From positions 1-64,000 of the forward strand of contig JBDGXI010000003.1 of NCBI GenBank assembly GCA_039584685.1: a stretch of 64,000 nucleotides of DNA, given 5' to 3'. This DNA comes from Benthicola sp039584685. GTDB lineage: Bacteria; Gemmatimonadota; Gemmatimonadetes; Palauibacterales; Palauibacteraceae. The notes under the pieces were generated by a model. That model did no database searches and was not told where the DNA came from. It saw only the letters and a program-made list of their open reading frames with translations. Position numbers and translations under genes: made by a program. This document shows positions 7,886-16,990 of the stretch, one piece after another (position 1 is the stretch's first letter; the number at the start of each line of letters is the position of its first letter).

Positions 7886-9235
7886 TCAGTCGGCCGCCGC
7901 CGGTCCGACCAGATCGGCGGTCGGCGTCGGAAGCGCCACGCCCGACAGCAGCTCCAGCGCCGCGTCGCGACCGACCTGGAACTCGGTCATGTACTCGTCC
8001 TCGAGCGCCGGAGCCGACGGGAGGTTCATGCTCGACGGATTCCGGTGCCCTCCGTTCTGCAGAAACTCGTAGTGGAGGTGGGGCCCGGTGGCCAGCCCCG
8101 TCGAACCGACGCGGCCGATCACCTGTCCCTGGTCCACCCGTGCGCCTGCCCTGATTCCGGCGGCGATCGAGCTGAGATGGGCATACCGGGTGCTGATGCC
8201 GTGCGTGTGCCGGATCTCGACCAATCGCCCGTAGTTCCCCCACGTCCCCGCGCGCGTCACGGTGCCGGTAGCGGTCGCCTTGACCGACGTGCCGTGCGGG
8301 GCCCCGTAGTCGGTGCCCCGATGGGCGCGGTATTGCTTGAGCACCGGGTGGTACCTGCGGTTCGAGAACCCGCTCGTGATGCGATACGGGACCGGATACC
8401 GGAGAAACACTCCCCGCAGGGCCTCACCCTCGACGTCGAAGTAGTTCCTCCGGCCGCCCGGACGCGTGAAGGGTATGGCCGACAGGACGCGGCCGCGGTT
8501 TCGGAGCTCGATGGACAGGAACCGGCGGGTGCGGACCGTTCCGTCAGGCCGCAGCTCTCTCTCAATGGCCACTCGAAACGCGTCCCCGCGGCGAATATCG
8601 CGGGTGAAATCCACCTTCCACGCGAACACATCCGCCAGGTCGTACACGTACTCCTGGAACTCGCCGTCGCCGAGGAGATCGACTTCGCCGGACAGGTCGG
8701 CGTACCACAGACTGGACTCTATCAGTCCGGCCAGGAGTAACGTATCCACCTGGATCGGGACGGTGGACACGTCGCTCTCCCATCCATCGTCGCGAGCCTC
8801 CAGCGCCAGCAACGAATCCTCGTTCAACTGCAGGAGGATCTGCTCCGCGCGCCCGCCCGGCGGGCCCGTGAGCTGGAACACGACGCCGGGCCGGAACGTG
8901 CGGGGGTTCTTGTAGTCTCTGACTACCTCGATCAGCTCGTGAATTTCCAGTGGCGAGAAGCCCCGGCCGTCCAGGACTTCTGCCAGCGTCTCCCCACTCC
9001 GAAGAGTGTCGTACACGGTCTCGGGAGGTGGCGGAGCGGGGACGAACACCGTTCGGATGTTCTCTGCTTCGGGCCCGGTTCGAGATCGGAGCATGGACCG
9101 CAGTCCGAGGCCCACGACAAGCAGAGCTGCGACGGCCACTGTCGAGACGACGTACCGGTTGCCCGGGGTGAACCACGGCTTTCGTGGCCCGCGCCCCTGG
9201 CGGTCCGGTCCTGGTCTCGCGTCGGTGAATCTCAA
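7886..9235 (-). CDS. M23 (LytM) family cell-wall endopeptidase with membrane anchor
   Basis: 449 residues. A single transmembrane helix (about 28-46) follows a basic cytoplasmic start. Next comes a LysM/OapA-like domain (YDTLRSGETLAEVLDGRGFS...) and a long linker. The C-terminal peptidase has HRGTDYGAP (zinc ligands His and Asp) and GPHLHYEF (HxH), all present, so it should be an active glycyl-glycine/DD-endopeptidase type hydrolase. The start is a TTG preceded by GAGGA; no in-frame ATG fits better. It lies 30 bases after ftsZ on the same strand, so it may be co-expressed with the division cluster and act in septal peptidoglycan splitting. That role is inferred from position. Confidence 0.85.
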   Translation of the reverse strand: MRFTDARPGPDRQGRGPRKPWFTPGNRYVVSTVAVAALLVVGLGLRSMLRSRTGPEAENIRTVFVPAPPPPETVYDTLRSGETLAEVLDGRGFSPLEIHELIEVVRDYKNPRTFRPGVVFQLTGPPGGRAEQILLQLNEDSLLALEARDDGWESDVSTVPIQVDTLLLAGLIESSLWYADLSGEVDLLGDGEFQEYVYDLADVFAWKVDFTRDIRRGDAFRVAIERELRPDGTVRTRRFLSIELRNRGRVLSAIPFTRPGGRRNYFDVEGEALRGVFLRYPVPYRITSGFSNRRYHPVLKQYRAHRGTDYGAPHGTSVKATATGTVTRAGTWGNYGRLVEIRHTHGISTRYAHLSSIAAGIRAGARVDQGQVIGRVGSTGLATGPHLHYEFLQNGGHRNPSSMNLPSAPALEDEYMTEFQVGRDAALELLSGVALPTPTADLVGPAAAD

Positions 9236-9265
9236 CTGATCAATTCCTCGCGTAGCCGCACGGCG

Positions 9266-10426
9266 TCAGTCCATCTGGCGCCGGATGAACGTCGGGATTT
9301 CCAGGTCTTCCACGTGCGACCGGCCCGTGAAAGCGCTTCCGATCTCCGGCAGGCCCGTGGCCATCGGAGTCGCGCTACCGCCGATTACCGAGACCAATCT
9401 CGGGCGCACCACCGGCTCGGTGTCCACGGGAACCACCTTGAGTGTCGGGGCCGGCTCGTCTTCGACACTCTCTCCGAACCCCGTGGCGATCACTGTGACC
9501 CGGAGTCTACCGTCCAGGTTCGGGTCGTGGACGGCCCCGAAGATCATCTCCGCGTCGTCGCCAGCCGCCTCCTGCACGATGGAGTTCACCGTGGTCACCT
9601 CGTCAATGGCGAGATCCATGCCACCCGAGATATTCACGAGAACGCCAGTGGCCCCGTTTATCGATAAGCTGTCGAGCAGAGGTGAGCAAATCGCCTGCTG
9701 GGCGGCTTCGACGGCCCGGTCCTCTCCCGTCGCCTCTCCGGTCCCCATCAGGGCGGCCCCGCGATTGGACATGACGGTACGGACGTCGGCGAAATCGACG
9801 TTCACCTCGCCGGTAACGCTGATCAGGTCCGAGATACCCTGGGTCGCGTGGAGAAGTACTTCGTCGGCCTTCTTGAGAGCGGCCCGGAAGGTGGTGCCCT
9901 TCCCGACCACCGACAGCAGCTTCTCGTTTGGAACCACTATCATCGTGTCGACGGACCGGCGCAGATCCCGAAGGCCCATCTCCGCGTGCCGCATTCGCTT
10001 CTTGCCCTCGAAGTTGAACGGCCGCGTGACGATCGCGATGACGAGCGCTCCCATTTCGCTGGCGATCTGCCCGACCCGTGGTGCGGCGCCCGTACCGGTG
10101 CCCCCGCCCATGCCGGCCGTCACGAACACCAGGTCGGCCCCCTCGAGCGCCCGGCGAACCTCCTCCTCGTTCTCGGCCACCGCCTGTCGGCCCACCTCAG
10201 GCCTCGCGCCCGCCCCGAGCCCTCGTGTGAGCTTCCGCCCGATCTGCAAACTCAGGTGAGCCGTACAATTGCTCAGCGCTTGCGCGTCCGTGTTGATGGC
10301 GACGAACTCGACACCGTCGAGGTCCTCGTCGATCATTCGGTTGACCGCGTTGCCCCCGGCCCCGCCGACGCCCACGACCTTCATGCGGGCGTTCCGCGTC
10401 GTCTCACGCTCGAACTCGAATACCAT
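9266..10426 (-). CDS. ftsZ: Cell division GTPase FtsZ
   Basis: 386 residues, the tubulin-like GTPase that builds the Z ring. The tubulin signature GGGTGTG is intact (about 107-113), as are GVGGAGGNAVNRM near the N-terminus and the T7-loop segment VNVDFADVRTVM. A variable linker ends in the conserved C-terminal peptide LEIPTFIRRQMD, the docking site for FtsA and other partners. I prefer the ATG at 10426 (MVFEFE) because GGGAGGGA lies six bases upstream. A more distal ATG at 10456 would add ten residues. It is the last canonical gene of the dcw cluster, 72 bases after ftsA. Confidence 0.97.
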   Translation of the reverse strand: MVFEFERETTRNARMKVVGVGGAGGNAVNRMIDEDLDGVEFVAINTDAQALSNCTAHLSLQIGRKLTRGLGAGARPEVGRQAVAENEEEVRRALEGADLVFVTAGMGGGTGTGAAPRVGQIASEMGALVIAIVTRPFNFEGKKRMRHAEMGLRDLRRSVDTMIVVPNEKLLSVVGKGTTFRAALKKADEVLLHATQGISDLISVTGEVNVDFADVRTVMSNRGAALMGTGEATGEDRAVEAAQQAICSPLLDSLSINGATGVLVNISGGMDLAIDEVTTVNSIVQEAAGDDAEMIFGAVHDPNLDGRLRVTVIATGFGESVEDEPAPTLKVVPVDTEPVVRPRLVSVIGGSATPMATGLPEIGSAFTGRSHVEDLEIPTFIRRQMD

Positions 10427-10498
10427 CTGTCCCTCCCGATCCGTGTTGGGGTTCATCTTCGCTCCGATCTCTACTCCGACTCCGATCCGGGCCGCGAC

Positions 10499-11731
10499 TC
10501 AGAAGAAGTCGCGCAACCAGTCGGTCAATCGACTCACCGTCCGTAGTGCCAGTCCGCCGCCCGTCTCCTGGGTTCGCATCCGTCCGTACAGCGCCAGACC
10601 CGCGGCGGCCGAGAGGGATGGATCGCGCGTGGCCTCCACGAGGCCCTCCAGGCCAGCTCCGGGTTGACCGAGGGCGACGGGCATGTTGAACACCGTCTGA
10701 GCCAGCTCGACGATCCCTTGGAGGCTGGACCCACCGCCCGTAAGCACCACGCCGCCCGGGAGCACGTCCAGCATCTGCTTCTCCTCGAGTGCCTCGTATA
10801 CCAGCCCGAACATCTCGTCCAGGCGCTGCTCGATGATGTGCGCCAGCAGTTCGCGCGAGACCTCCCGCGTGCGACCAGGCGTCGGGCCCGGAATCTCGAG
10901 CTGCTCGTCACCGCCGACCCCACGGGTGCTGGCACTGCCTCTGTCTCTTTTCAGATCCTCCGCGTCGGCCAGCGGAATGCCGAGGCCTTTCACGATGTCG
11001 TTCGTGACGGTGAGCCCCCCCCAGGGAAAGGTGGCCACCACGTGGATCCGTCCGTCGCGATACACCATCATCTCCGCGGCCACGGCCCCGATCTCGAGCA
11101 GGGCGACCCCGGCCTGTCTCTGTTCGTCCGACAGCACGGCCAGGCTGGTGGCGAGCGGAGAAAACACGAGCTCCTCGGTACGGTAGCCAGCTCGATCGAT
11201 CGCTTTCCGGAGATTCTGGCAGGCGGTCGATCCGGCCGTGACGACACATACTTCGGATTCGAGTCGCGTCGCCTCCATGCCGCGCGGATCCTCGATTCCC
11301 GCCTGCCCGTCAACCAGATAGTCCTGGGGTATGGCGTGAAGCAGCTCGCGGTCCTGGGGGATCGCGATCGCCCTCGCCACTTCGTGCACCCGCTCGAGAT
11401 CCCGCTGGTCGACCTCGTCTCCGGATACGGCCACGACACCGGACGAGGACCCGACGAGGACGTGATCGCCCGCGATGCCCGCGTACACGACACCCGCCTC
11501 CATACCGGCCATTTCCTCGGCTTCTCGCATAGCTTCGCGCACCGACTCCGTCGCCGCCTCGATATGCGTGACGTTCCGGTTGCGTACTCCCTCCGTGTGC
11601 GCGATTCCCACACCCAGCACGCGGGCCGGACCGGACGCCGCTTCCCACGCGGAGCCCGTCTCTATGAGGACGGCGGTGGTGGCCGTCGAGCCGATGTCGA
11701 GGCCGACGAGGGAACGCGGCGCCCCGATCAC
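10499..11731 (-). CDS. ftsA: Cell division protein FtsA
   Basis: 410 residues, the actin-like ATPase that tethers FtsZ to the membrane. It begins VIGAPRSLVGLDIGST (phosphate 1 motif) and contains GGVVLTGGGSSLQGI (adenosine motif). It ends in an amphipathic stretch (LTDWLRDFF) typical of the membrane-targeting helix. The frame is open far upstream, but the GTG at 11731 overlaps the ftsQ stop as GTGA, and the homology starts there. The length fits the family (about 410-420). It is translationally coupled to ftsQ and precedes ftsZ. Confidence 0.95.
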   Translation of the reverse strand: MIGAPRSLVGLDIGSTATTAVLIETGSAWEAASGPARVLGVGIAHTEGVRNRNVTHIEAATESVREAMREAEEMAGMEAGVVYAGIAGDHVLVGSSSGVVAVSGDEVDQRDLERVHEVARAIAIPQDRELLHAIPQDYLVDGQAGIEDPRGMEATRLESEVCVVTAGSTACQNLRKAIDRAGYRTEELVFSPLATSLAVLSDEQRQAGVALLEIGAVAAEMMVYRDGRIHVVATFPWGGLTVTNDIVKGLGIPLADAEDLKRDRGSASTRGVGGDEQLEIPGPTPGRTREVSRELLAHIIEQRLDEMFGLVYEALEEKQMLDVLPGGVVLTGGGSSLQGIVELAQTVFNMPVALGQPGAGLEGLVEATRDPSLSAAAGLALYGRMRTQETGGGLALRTVSRLTDWLRDFF

Positions 11732-12462
11732 GCGGCATCCTCCAGCTGGATCACGATCCGATCGCGGAAGCGGGCGTCGACGGAGACGACGCGACCCCGC
11801 TCCGAACATTCTCCGATCGCGTGTTCCGCTCGCAGGAAGGCGACTTCCGCACCGTCGATGGGGAGAACGATCCTCTCGACGTGGCTTCCCTCGAGGAGCA
11901 CGAGCTCGATGGCATCGCCTGCCGAGCGATGGATCTCGGAGACGCGATGGACGAACCCGGGGTTCAGACCGTCCAGTCGCTCCAGCACGGCCAGCGCCCG
12001 CCGGGAGTCTTCGTCCGCCACCCGACCCACCTCGACCGTCGCCTGTAGCAGGATAGGTAGATCCAGGGAATGCGCCGCCGGATCCAGCGGCAGAATCGTA
12101 CCGCGGCCGTCCACGGGCTCCAGCACGGGAGCGGAGACCAGCGCCACCGGGTGAACCTCGCGCAGCTCGATCGTCAGGCGGTTGAACCCCTGGCGGCGCA
12201 CACGCGCTTCCTCGATCAGAGGGTGGGTCTCCAGGCGCGCCTCGGCGTCGGCCTGGTCGTCCCAAACCGAAGCGTCCGGCAGGATCGCGGCCAGGGCTCG
12301 CGCCGAGTCGGCCGGGACGAAGCGCGCGCCGGCAACCTGGATACCCGCGACCCGAAAGGCCGGCACGGTCCTCATCACCGCGGGCCCCCACATGGGGCTC
12401 CACACGGCGAGGCCGGCGGCCGTCCCCACGGCGGCCAGGCGGCGGCGCGTCTGCCGGCTCAC
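11728..12462 (-). CDS. ftsQ: Cell division protein FtsQ (POTRA domain)
   Basis: 244 residues, a bitopic divisome protein. A short basic start (VSRQTRRRL) is followed by a transmembrane helix (about 9-30). Then comes a POTRA domain (RVAGIQVAGARFVPAD...) and the beta domain containing TIELREVHPVALV. The GTG at 12462 overlaps the murB stop as GTGA, with GGAG nine bases before it. The open frame continues upstream but would lie inside murB. No D-Ala-D-Ala ligase gene separates murB from ftsQ, unlike many proteobacterial clusters. Sequence conservation of FtsQ is low, so the call rests on topology plus position. Confidence 0.88.
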   Translation of the reverse strand: MSRQTRRRLAAVGTAAGLAVWSPMWGPAVMRTVPAFRVAGIQVAGARFVPADSARALAAILPDASVWDDQADAEARLETHPLIEEARVRRQGFNRLTIELREVHPVALVSAPVLEPVDGRGTILPLDPAAHSLDLPILLQATVEVGRVADEDSRRALAVLERLDGLNPGFVHRVSEIHRSAGDAIELVLLEGSHVERIVLPIDGAEVAFLRAEHAIGECSERGRVVSVDARFRDRIVIQLEDAA

Positions 12463-13352
12463 GAGACGACTCCTACGGAATTCAGTTCCTCTGCCGTGAA
12501 GCCCCACAGACAGATCTCGGGCTGCAGCTGGATTCCTTCGCGATCGTTCACCCGGCGCCGCGTCTCTGCCATCAGCCACAGCACGTCCGCTGCCGTCGCA
12601 CCACCGAGGTTGGCGATGAAGTTGGCGTGCCTCTCGGTGATCTGCGCTCCACCGCGTATGGCTCCGCGCATCCCGGCCCGATCCACCAGCTCCCACGCAG
12701 ATCCGTGCGGCGGACCCGGGTTCTTCCAGATCGAGCCGCAGGAAGGAAGCTCGTAGACCTGCTCCTCGACCTTCCGGCGACGACGCTCGGCGTGCACGGA
12801 GTTGATCGTCGCGGGGTCACCGGCGGGTGCCGCGAGGGATGCCCCGATGAACACCCAGTCGTCAGGGACACCGACCCCCCTGTAGCGCGGCATGGCCTCG
12901 CTCGGGTCCATGCGGATGCAGTCGCCTGCGGCATTCACCGCCTCGGCCCACACCACCCGGTCCCATATCCCGACTTCGGTCGAACCCGCGTTCATGCGAA
13001 GGCCGCCTCCGACGCTTCCGGGCACGGCCTCCAGGAAGTCCCAGCCCGCCCGCCCTTCCCGCCGGGCGTCTCCGACGAGTGCCGGCAGACCGGCCGCCCC
13101 GCCCACCTCGATGGCCTCATCCGACATGCGCAGGAAATCGAAATCTCCCGACAGCGAGATGACCGGCTCCGTTACGCCTCGATCGGAAACGAGCACATTG
13201 GCCCCCCATCCGAGCACGCGGAACGACGAGCCCTCCAGTGATTCGAGGACGCCACCGAGGTCGCGCCGCGTCTCGATTCGGGCGAACCGGTTCGCCGGTC
13301 CTCCGATGCGGTATCGGGTCAGAGAGGCGAGAGACAAGTCAAACTCCCACAC
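12459..13352 (-). CDS. murB: UDP-N-acetylenolpyruvoylglucosamine reductase MurB
   Basis: 297 residues, the FAD enzyme that reduces UDP-GlcNAc-enolpyruvate to UDP-MurNAc with NADPH. FAD-domain signatures are TRYRIGGPA, LGWGANVLVSD and AVPGSVGGGLRMNAG. The catalytic Ser lies in SCGSIWKNP, and the C-terminal Glu in LQPEICLWG. The pattern is that of the shorter (type II) MurB. The GTG at 13352 is chosen because GGGGG lies just upstream and homology begins about there. It overlaps murC by 14 bases. The stop overlaps the ftsQ GTG. Confidence 0.95.
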   Translation of the reverse strand: MWEFDLSLASLTRYRIGGPANRFARIETRRDLGGVLESLEGSSFRVLGWGANVLVSDRGVTEPVISLSGDFDFLRMSDEAIEVGGAAGLPALVGDARREGRAGWDFLEAVPGSVGGGLRMNAGSTEVGIWDRVVWAEAVNAAGDCIRMDPSEAMPRYRGVGVPDDWVFIGASLAAPAGDPATINSVHAERRRRKVEEQVYELPSCGSIWKNPGPPHGSAWELVDRAGMRGAIRGGAQITERHANFIANLGGATAADVLWLMAETRRRVNDREGIQLQPEICLWGFTAEELNSVGVVS

Positions 13353-14733
13353 TGCTTGCCCCCTTTTCTTCCGCCACCGCATGGGCCAGGCGCGTGATGT
13401 CGCCGGCGCCCATGAACAGCACCACCGAATCCGCCGGGAGCCCGTCCACCCACTCCGGCACCTCGGCCGCCGTCGCTGAACCGAGGAATCCGCCGGACGC
13501 CTCGGTCACGAGACCGGAAGTGACCCCTGGTATGAGAGTCTCTCGCGCGGGGTAGATGGGGAGGACCACCGCTTCGTCCGCCCCGGCAAGCGATGCCGCG
13601 AACTCGACAGCCATCCGGCGCGTCCGACTGTACAGGTGCGGCTGGAATACGACGGCGAGCATCCGTCCAGGCCACGCTTCGCGGACGGCCGCGACCGATG
13701 CCTGGACTTCCGTGGGATGGTGCGCGTAGTCGTCGAGGATCACCCGGCCACCCCTCTTGCCAAGGAGCTGCAGCCGGCGGTCCACTCCGTGGAATTGCGC
13801 GAGCGCGCCGCTCAGAGTGTCCGAATCCAGTTGCAGCCTGACCCCCACCGCGAGGGCGGCTCCGGCGTTCTGCGCGTTGTGGTCCCCGGGCGTGCCGAGC
13901 TCGAAATCGAAGGCTCCCTCGTGCCACGTGAAGCGGCAGGTCTGCCTCGTTCCGCGCCGGTTGACGATCGCCACCCTGTAATCCGCCGCCGGATCCATTC
14001 CGTACGTCGCGACGGTTTCGAGCCCTTCGACCACTCCGGCGACCCCCGGACCTTCGGCGCACGCCAGGATCCCGTCCCGTCCGATTGCGCGGGCCGCGAA
14101 ATCGCGAAACGACGACCGGAGGTGCTCGGGTCCCTCGTAACACTCGAGGTGTTCGGGCTCCACCGAAGTGATCACCGCGAGGCTGGGATCCAGCTCGAGG
14201 AACGACCGGTCGTACTCGTCGGCTTCGGCGATGGCCACCCCGTGTCCGGTACGCGCGTTTCCGTTCCACCGGTCGACCCGCCCGCCCACGAGGACGACGG
14301 GATCGAGGCCGCCGGCTTCTGCGACCTGCGCCGTCATGGCGGTTACGGTCGTCTTGCCGTGGGTGCCTGATATCGCCACCAGCCGCCGGTCGTTCAGGAG
14401 CGCGCCCATCGCCTGCGCCCGCCTCAGGATCGGTACGCCCGCCCGTCGCGCGGCGGCCAGCACCGGGTGGTCGGCCGCGGCCGCAGAGGTGTGCACGACC
14501 AGGCTCGCCTCGACGGCGGGGCGCGTATCCTCCTCACTGACGAAGCGAATACCATGCGCTTCGAGCTGCCTCGCCTCCGCCGTGATCTGCAGATCGCAGC
14601 CCGTCACCCCGTATCCTTCCGAGGCCAGGAGGCGTGCCAGCCCGCTCATGCCGGCTCCTGCGATTCCGAGAAGGAACACGGGAGCGCCGGGAGGCGGCAG
14701 GAGGCTCCGATTGGGAGGACGGTGCTCAAGCAT
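13339..14733 (-). CDS. murC: UDP-N-acetylmuramate--L-alanine ligase MurC
   Basis: 464 residues, the Mur ligase that adds the first L-Ala to UDP-MurNAc. The N-terminal UDP-binding loop is FLLGIAGAGMSGLARLL. The ATP loop is ISGTHGKTTVTAM, and the C-terminal domain has LDDYAHHPTEV, which is characteristic of MurC. The ATG at 14733 overlaps the murG stop by eight bases and has GGGAGGG upstream. It is coupled to murG before it and murB after it. Confidence 0.96.
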   Translation of the reverse strand: MLEHRPPNRSLLPPPGAPVFLLGIAGAGMSGLARLLASEGYGVTGCDLQITAEARQLEAHGIRFVSEEDTRPAVEASLVVHTSAAAADHPVLAAARRAGVPILRRAQAMGALLNDRRLVAISGTHGKTTVTAMTAQVAEAGGLDPVVLVGGRVDRWNGNARTGHGVAIAEADEYDRSFLELDPSLAVITSVEPEHLECYEGPEHLRSSFRDFAARAIGRDGILACAEGPGVAGVVEGLETVATYGMDPAADYRVAIVNRRGTRQTCRFTWHEGAFDFELGTPGDHNAQNAGAALAVGVRLQLDSDTLSGALAQFHGVDRRLQLLGKRGGRVILDDYAHHPTEVQASVAAVREAWPGRMLAVVFQPHLYSRTRRMAVEFAASLAGADEAVVLPIYPARETLIPGVTSGLVTEASGGFLGSATAAEVPEWVDGLPADSVVLFMGAGDITRLAHAVAEEKGASSVGV

Positions 14734-15838
14734 CGGCCCTCCCGGCAGACCGCCCGGCCAGCTCGATGAGCTCGGCCGCGATCTGGTCCGCCGCGTGCGG
14801 GCGCCCGCGGCGCCGGCTCGCACCGGCCATGTCCGCGAGGCGCCCGGCGTCGCGCAGAAGCGTGAGAGCCTCGGTCCACAGCTCACGGCCGCTCACGACG
14901 GTCTCCTCGCGCATCAGGGCGGCGCCCGCCGATACCATGGCGCCCGCGTTGTACCGCTGGTGATCGCCCGCCGCTGTCGGAAGCGGGACGAGAATAGCCG
15001 GCACGCCCGCGGCCGTCAGCTCGGCGCAGGTCATGGCCCCCGACCGGCTGATGGCCAGCGCCACGCGGTCGAGCTGCCCGCCCAGGCCCTGAATGAAGGG
15101 CACGACGTGCACCCTGGCCGGACACGGGAGCGCCCGCACCCTCTCGGCCACCGCTACATGGTGAGCCGGCCCGGCGATCCACACGACGGCTACGTCCGCC
15201 GGCCAGTCGTCCCCGCCGGCGAGCCCCTCGAGAAGGAGCTCGTTCAGCGCCCGGGCCCCCTGGCTGCCACCGAAAGCCAGGACGATCCGCCCCTCGGGCC
15301 ACTCGAACGGCCGGGTTGCGGGGCCCACGGCCACCGGGTTTCCGAGCTCGAACACCCGCGTGTTGCGGCCTGGCTGAATCCGGTTCCTGGCCTCGGGGTA
15401 CCCGAGATGCACCTGATCGACTCGCCGGGCCAGAACCCGTGTCGCCAGGCCCGGCATGGCATTCTGTTCCTGGATGGCGGCAGCGACCCCTGTCGCCACA
15501 CCCCAGGCCACGGCCGGCCCGGAGGCGTACCCGCCGGTCCCGACGACCAGCTGCGGACGGAGCTCGGCATAGATTCGACTGAGCCCTCCGAGCACCGCGG
15601 GCGTACTCCGCAGCAGACGCCAGTTGCGCCAGGGCCGCGAGCGGTACAGAGGCTCCTGGGGCAGCAGTCGATACGGCCAGCCGGACTGCGGAAGCACGGC
15701 CGCCTCGATTCCCCGGCGTGCCCCGACCAGCATGAGTTGCACGTCCGGCTCCGCCCGCCGCAGGGCAGCGGCGAGATTGAGGGCCGGATACAGGTGCCCG
15801 CCCGTCCCGCCGCCAGAAAGGAGGATACGATGCGCCAC
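14726..15838 (-). CDS. murG: Lipid II synthase (GlcNAc transferase) MurG
   Basis: 370 residues, a GT-B glycosyltransferase at the inner face of the membrane that adds GlcNAc to lipid I. The N-terminal loop LLSGGGTGGHLYPAL and the second glycine-rich region GTGGYASGP are intact. The acceptor-side motif IQEQNAMPG and the C-terminal FGGSQGARALN and SRSGAMTCAEL regions are also present. Typical length. It starts three bases after the ftsW stop and overlaps murC by eight. Confidence 0.97.
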   Translation of the reverse strand: MAHRILLSGGGTGGHLYPALNLAAALRRAEPDVQLMLVGARRGIEAAVLPQSGWPYRLLPQEPLYRSRPWRNWRLLRSTPAVLGGLSRIYAELRPQLVVGTGGYASGPAVAWGVATGVAAAIQEQNAMPGLATRVLARRVDQVHLGYPEARNRIQPGRNTRVFELGNPVAVGPATRPFEWPEGRIVLAFGGSQGARALNELLLEGLAGGDDWPADVAVVWIAGPAHHVAVAERVRALPCPARVHVVPFIQGLGGQLDRVALAISRSGAMTCAELTAAGVPAILVPLPTAAGDHQRYNAGAMVSAGAALMREETVVSGRELWTEALTLLRDAGRLADMAGASRRRGRPHAADQIAAELIELAGRSAGRADA

Positions 15839-15841
15839 GAT

Positions 15842-16990
15842 TCAGGCTTTCCCTCCTTTCGAGACATTGAGCAGAATTCCGGTCGTGCCGAGCATGAGGA
15901 TCAGGTTGGTCCCGCCGGCCGAGATGAACGGAAGGTTGATCCCGGTGGTGGGCAGCAGCCCGAGCGCCACGCCGATGTGCCCGAAGGCGGCGCACGCCAC
16001 CAGGGCGGTGATACCCACGGCGACCAGACGTCCGAAGAGATCCGGGGCCGAGCGGGATATCCGCAGGCCGAGGAGCGCCCAGGCGAGAAACAGAATGATC
16101 ACGGCGGCGGCGCCGACGAAGCCCCACTCTTCGGCGATGATCGAATAGATGAAGTCGTTCTGCGGCTCCGGCAGATACGACATCTTCAGACTGCTGCGAC
16201 CGAATCCGACGCCGAACATTCCACCCGATCCGACGGCCATCAGCGACTGCTTGAGCTGGTAGCCGCCGGCAGCCGCCGTGGAATCAGGGTTCATGAAAGC
16301 CGCGACCCGGGCCATCCGGTAGCCGCTTCCCATGACCTGCACCCACAGGACGGGCAGGGCAGCCGCAACGATCAGGGCGAAGTGCCCGAGCCGGGCGCCG
16401 GCCGTAAACAGGACGATGGCCGCCACGGCCGCGATCAGTAACGTGGCCGAGAAGTGGGGCTCCACGAGCACGAGAAGGCACACCGGCCCCAGGACGAGGA
16501 GGAACGGCAGGAGGCCGTAGCGAAAGCTGTGCAGTCGGTCCTGCTTCTTCACTGCGACCGCCGCGGTCCACAGGACGACCGATATCTTCGCGAGCTCCGA
16601 AGGCTGGATGGTCACTCCGAGGTCGAGCCAGCGCCGCGCTCCGTTGATTCGCGGCGCGATCGACTCGGTGCCCGGCAGCAGCAGCACGATCAGCATCAGG
16701 ACGGTGAGACCGAGCAATGGCCAGGCAAGCACCTGGTACAATCGGTAGTTGACGACGCTCGCTATGGCCAGCGCCACGAGCCCGATGCCCGCCCGGCTCA
16801 ATTGCTGGAACAGGTAGTGGCTGTCCTCGAGCCCCTGGGTCTGAGCGACATACGAGCTCGCGCTGTAGACCGAGATCAATCCGAAGGCGATCAGCGAGAG
16901 GGTCACGGCCAGGAGCGCGCGACCCGCAACAGAGGGACGGGAGCTCGCCGGCCGCATCGGAAGCACGCTGAGAAGACGCGAGGCGCTCAC
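15842..16990 (-). CDS. ftsW: Septal peptidoglycan glycosyltransferase FtsW (SEDS family)
   Basis: 382 residues with about ten transmembrane helices, the SEDS polymerase that works with FtsI. Recognisable segments are FGLISVYSASSYVA (helix 1), the TIQPSELAKISVVLW region, NDFIYSIIAEEWGFVG and the C-terminal INLPFISAGGTNLI. The GTG at 16990 overlaps the murD stop as GTGA, with GGAGGGG five bases upstream. An internal ATG would shorten the cytoplasmic start by eleven residues. The short N-terminus before helix 1 fits the family. Confidence 0.95.
   Translation of the reverse strand: MSASRLLSVLPMRPASSRPSVAGRALLAVTLSLIAFGLISVYSASSYVAQTQGLEDSHYLFQQLSRAGIGLVALAIASVVNYRLYQVLAWPLLGLTVLMLIVLLLPGTESIAPRINGARRWLDLGVTIQPSELAKISVVLWTAAVAVKKQDRLHSFRYGLLPFLLVLGPVCLLVLVEPHFSATLLIAAVAAIVLFTAGARLGHFALIVAAALPVLWVQVMGSGYRMARVAAFMNPDSTAAAGGYQLKQSLMAVGSGGMFGVGFGRSSLKMSYLPEPQNDFIYSIIAEEWGFVGAAAVIILFLAWALLGLRISRSAPDLFGRLVAVGITALVACAAFGHIGVALGLLPTTGINLPFISAGGTNLILMLGTTGILLNVSKGGKA

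Noticed and set aside
11732..12403. Extension of FtsA upstream by 224 codons
   Set aside because: It lies entirely inside ftsQ; the GTGA junction and start of homology fix FtsA at 11731.
14168..16441. Open frame of 757 codons on the plus strand opposite murC, murG and ftsW
   Set aside because: Same shadow effect; the minus-strand genes have full family motifs and the plus-strand translation has none.
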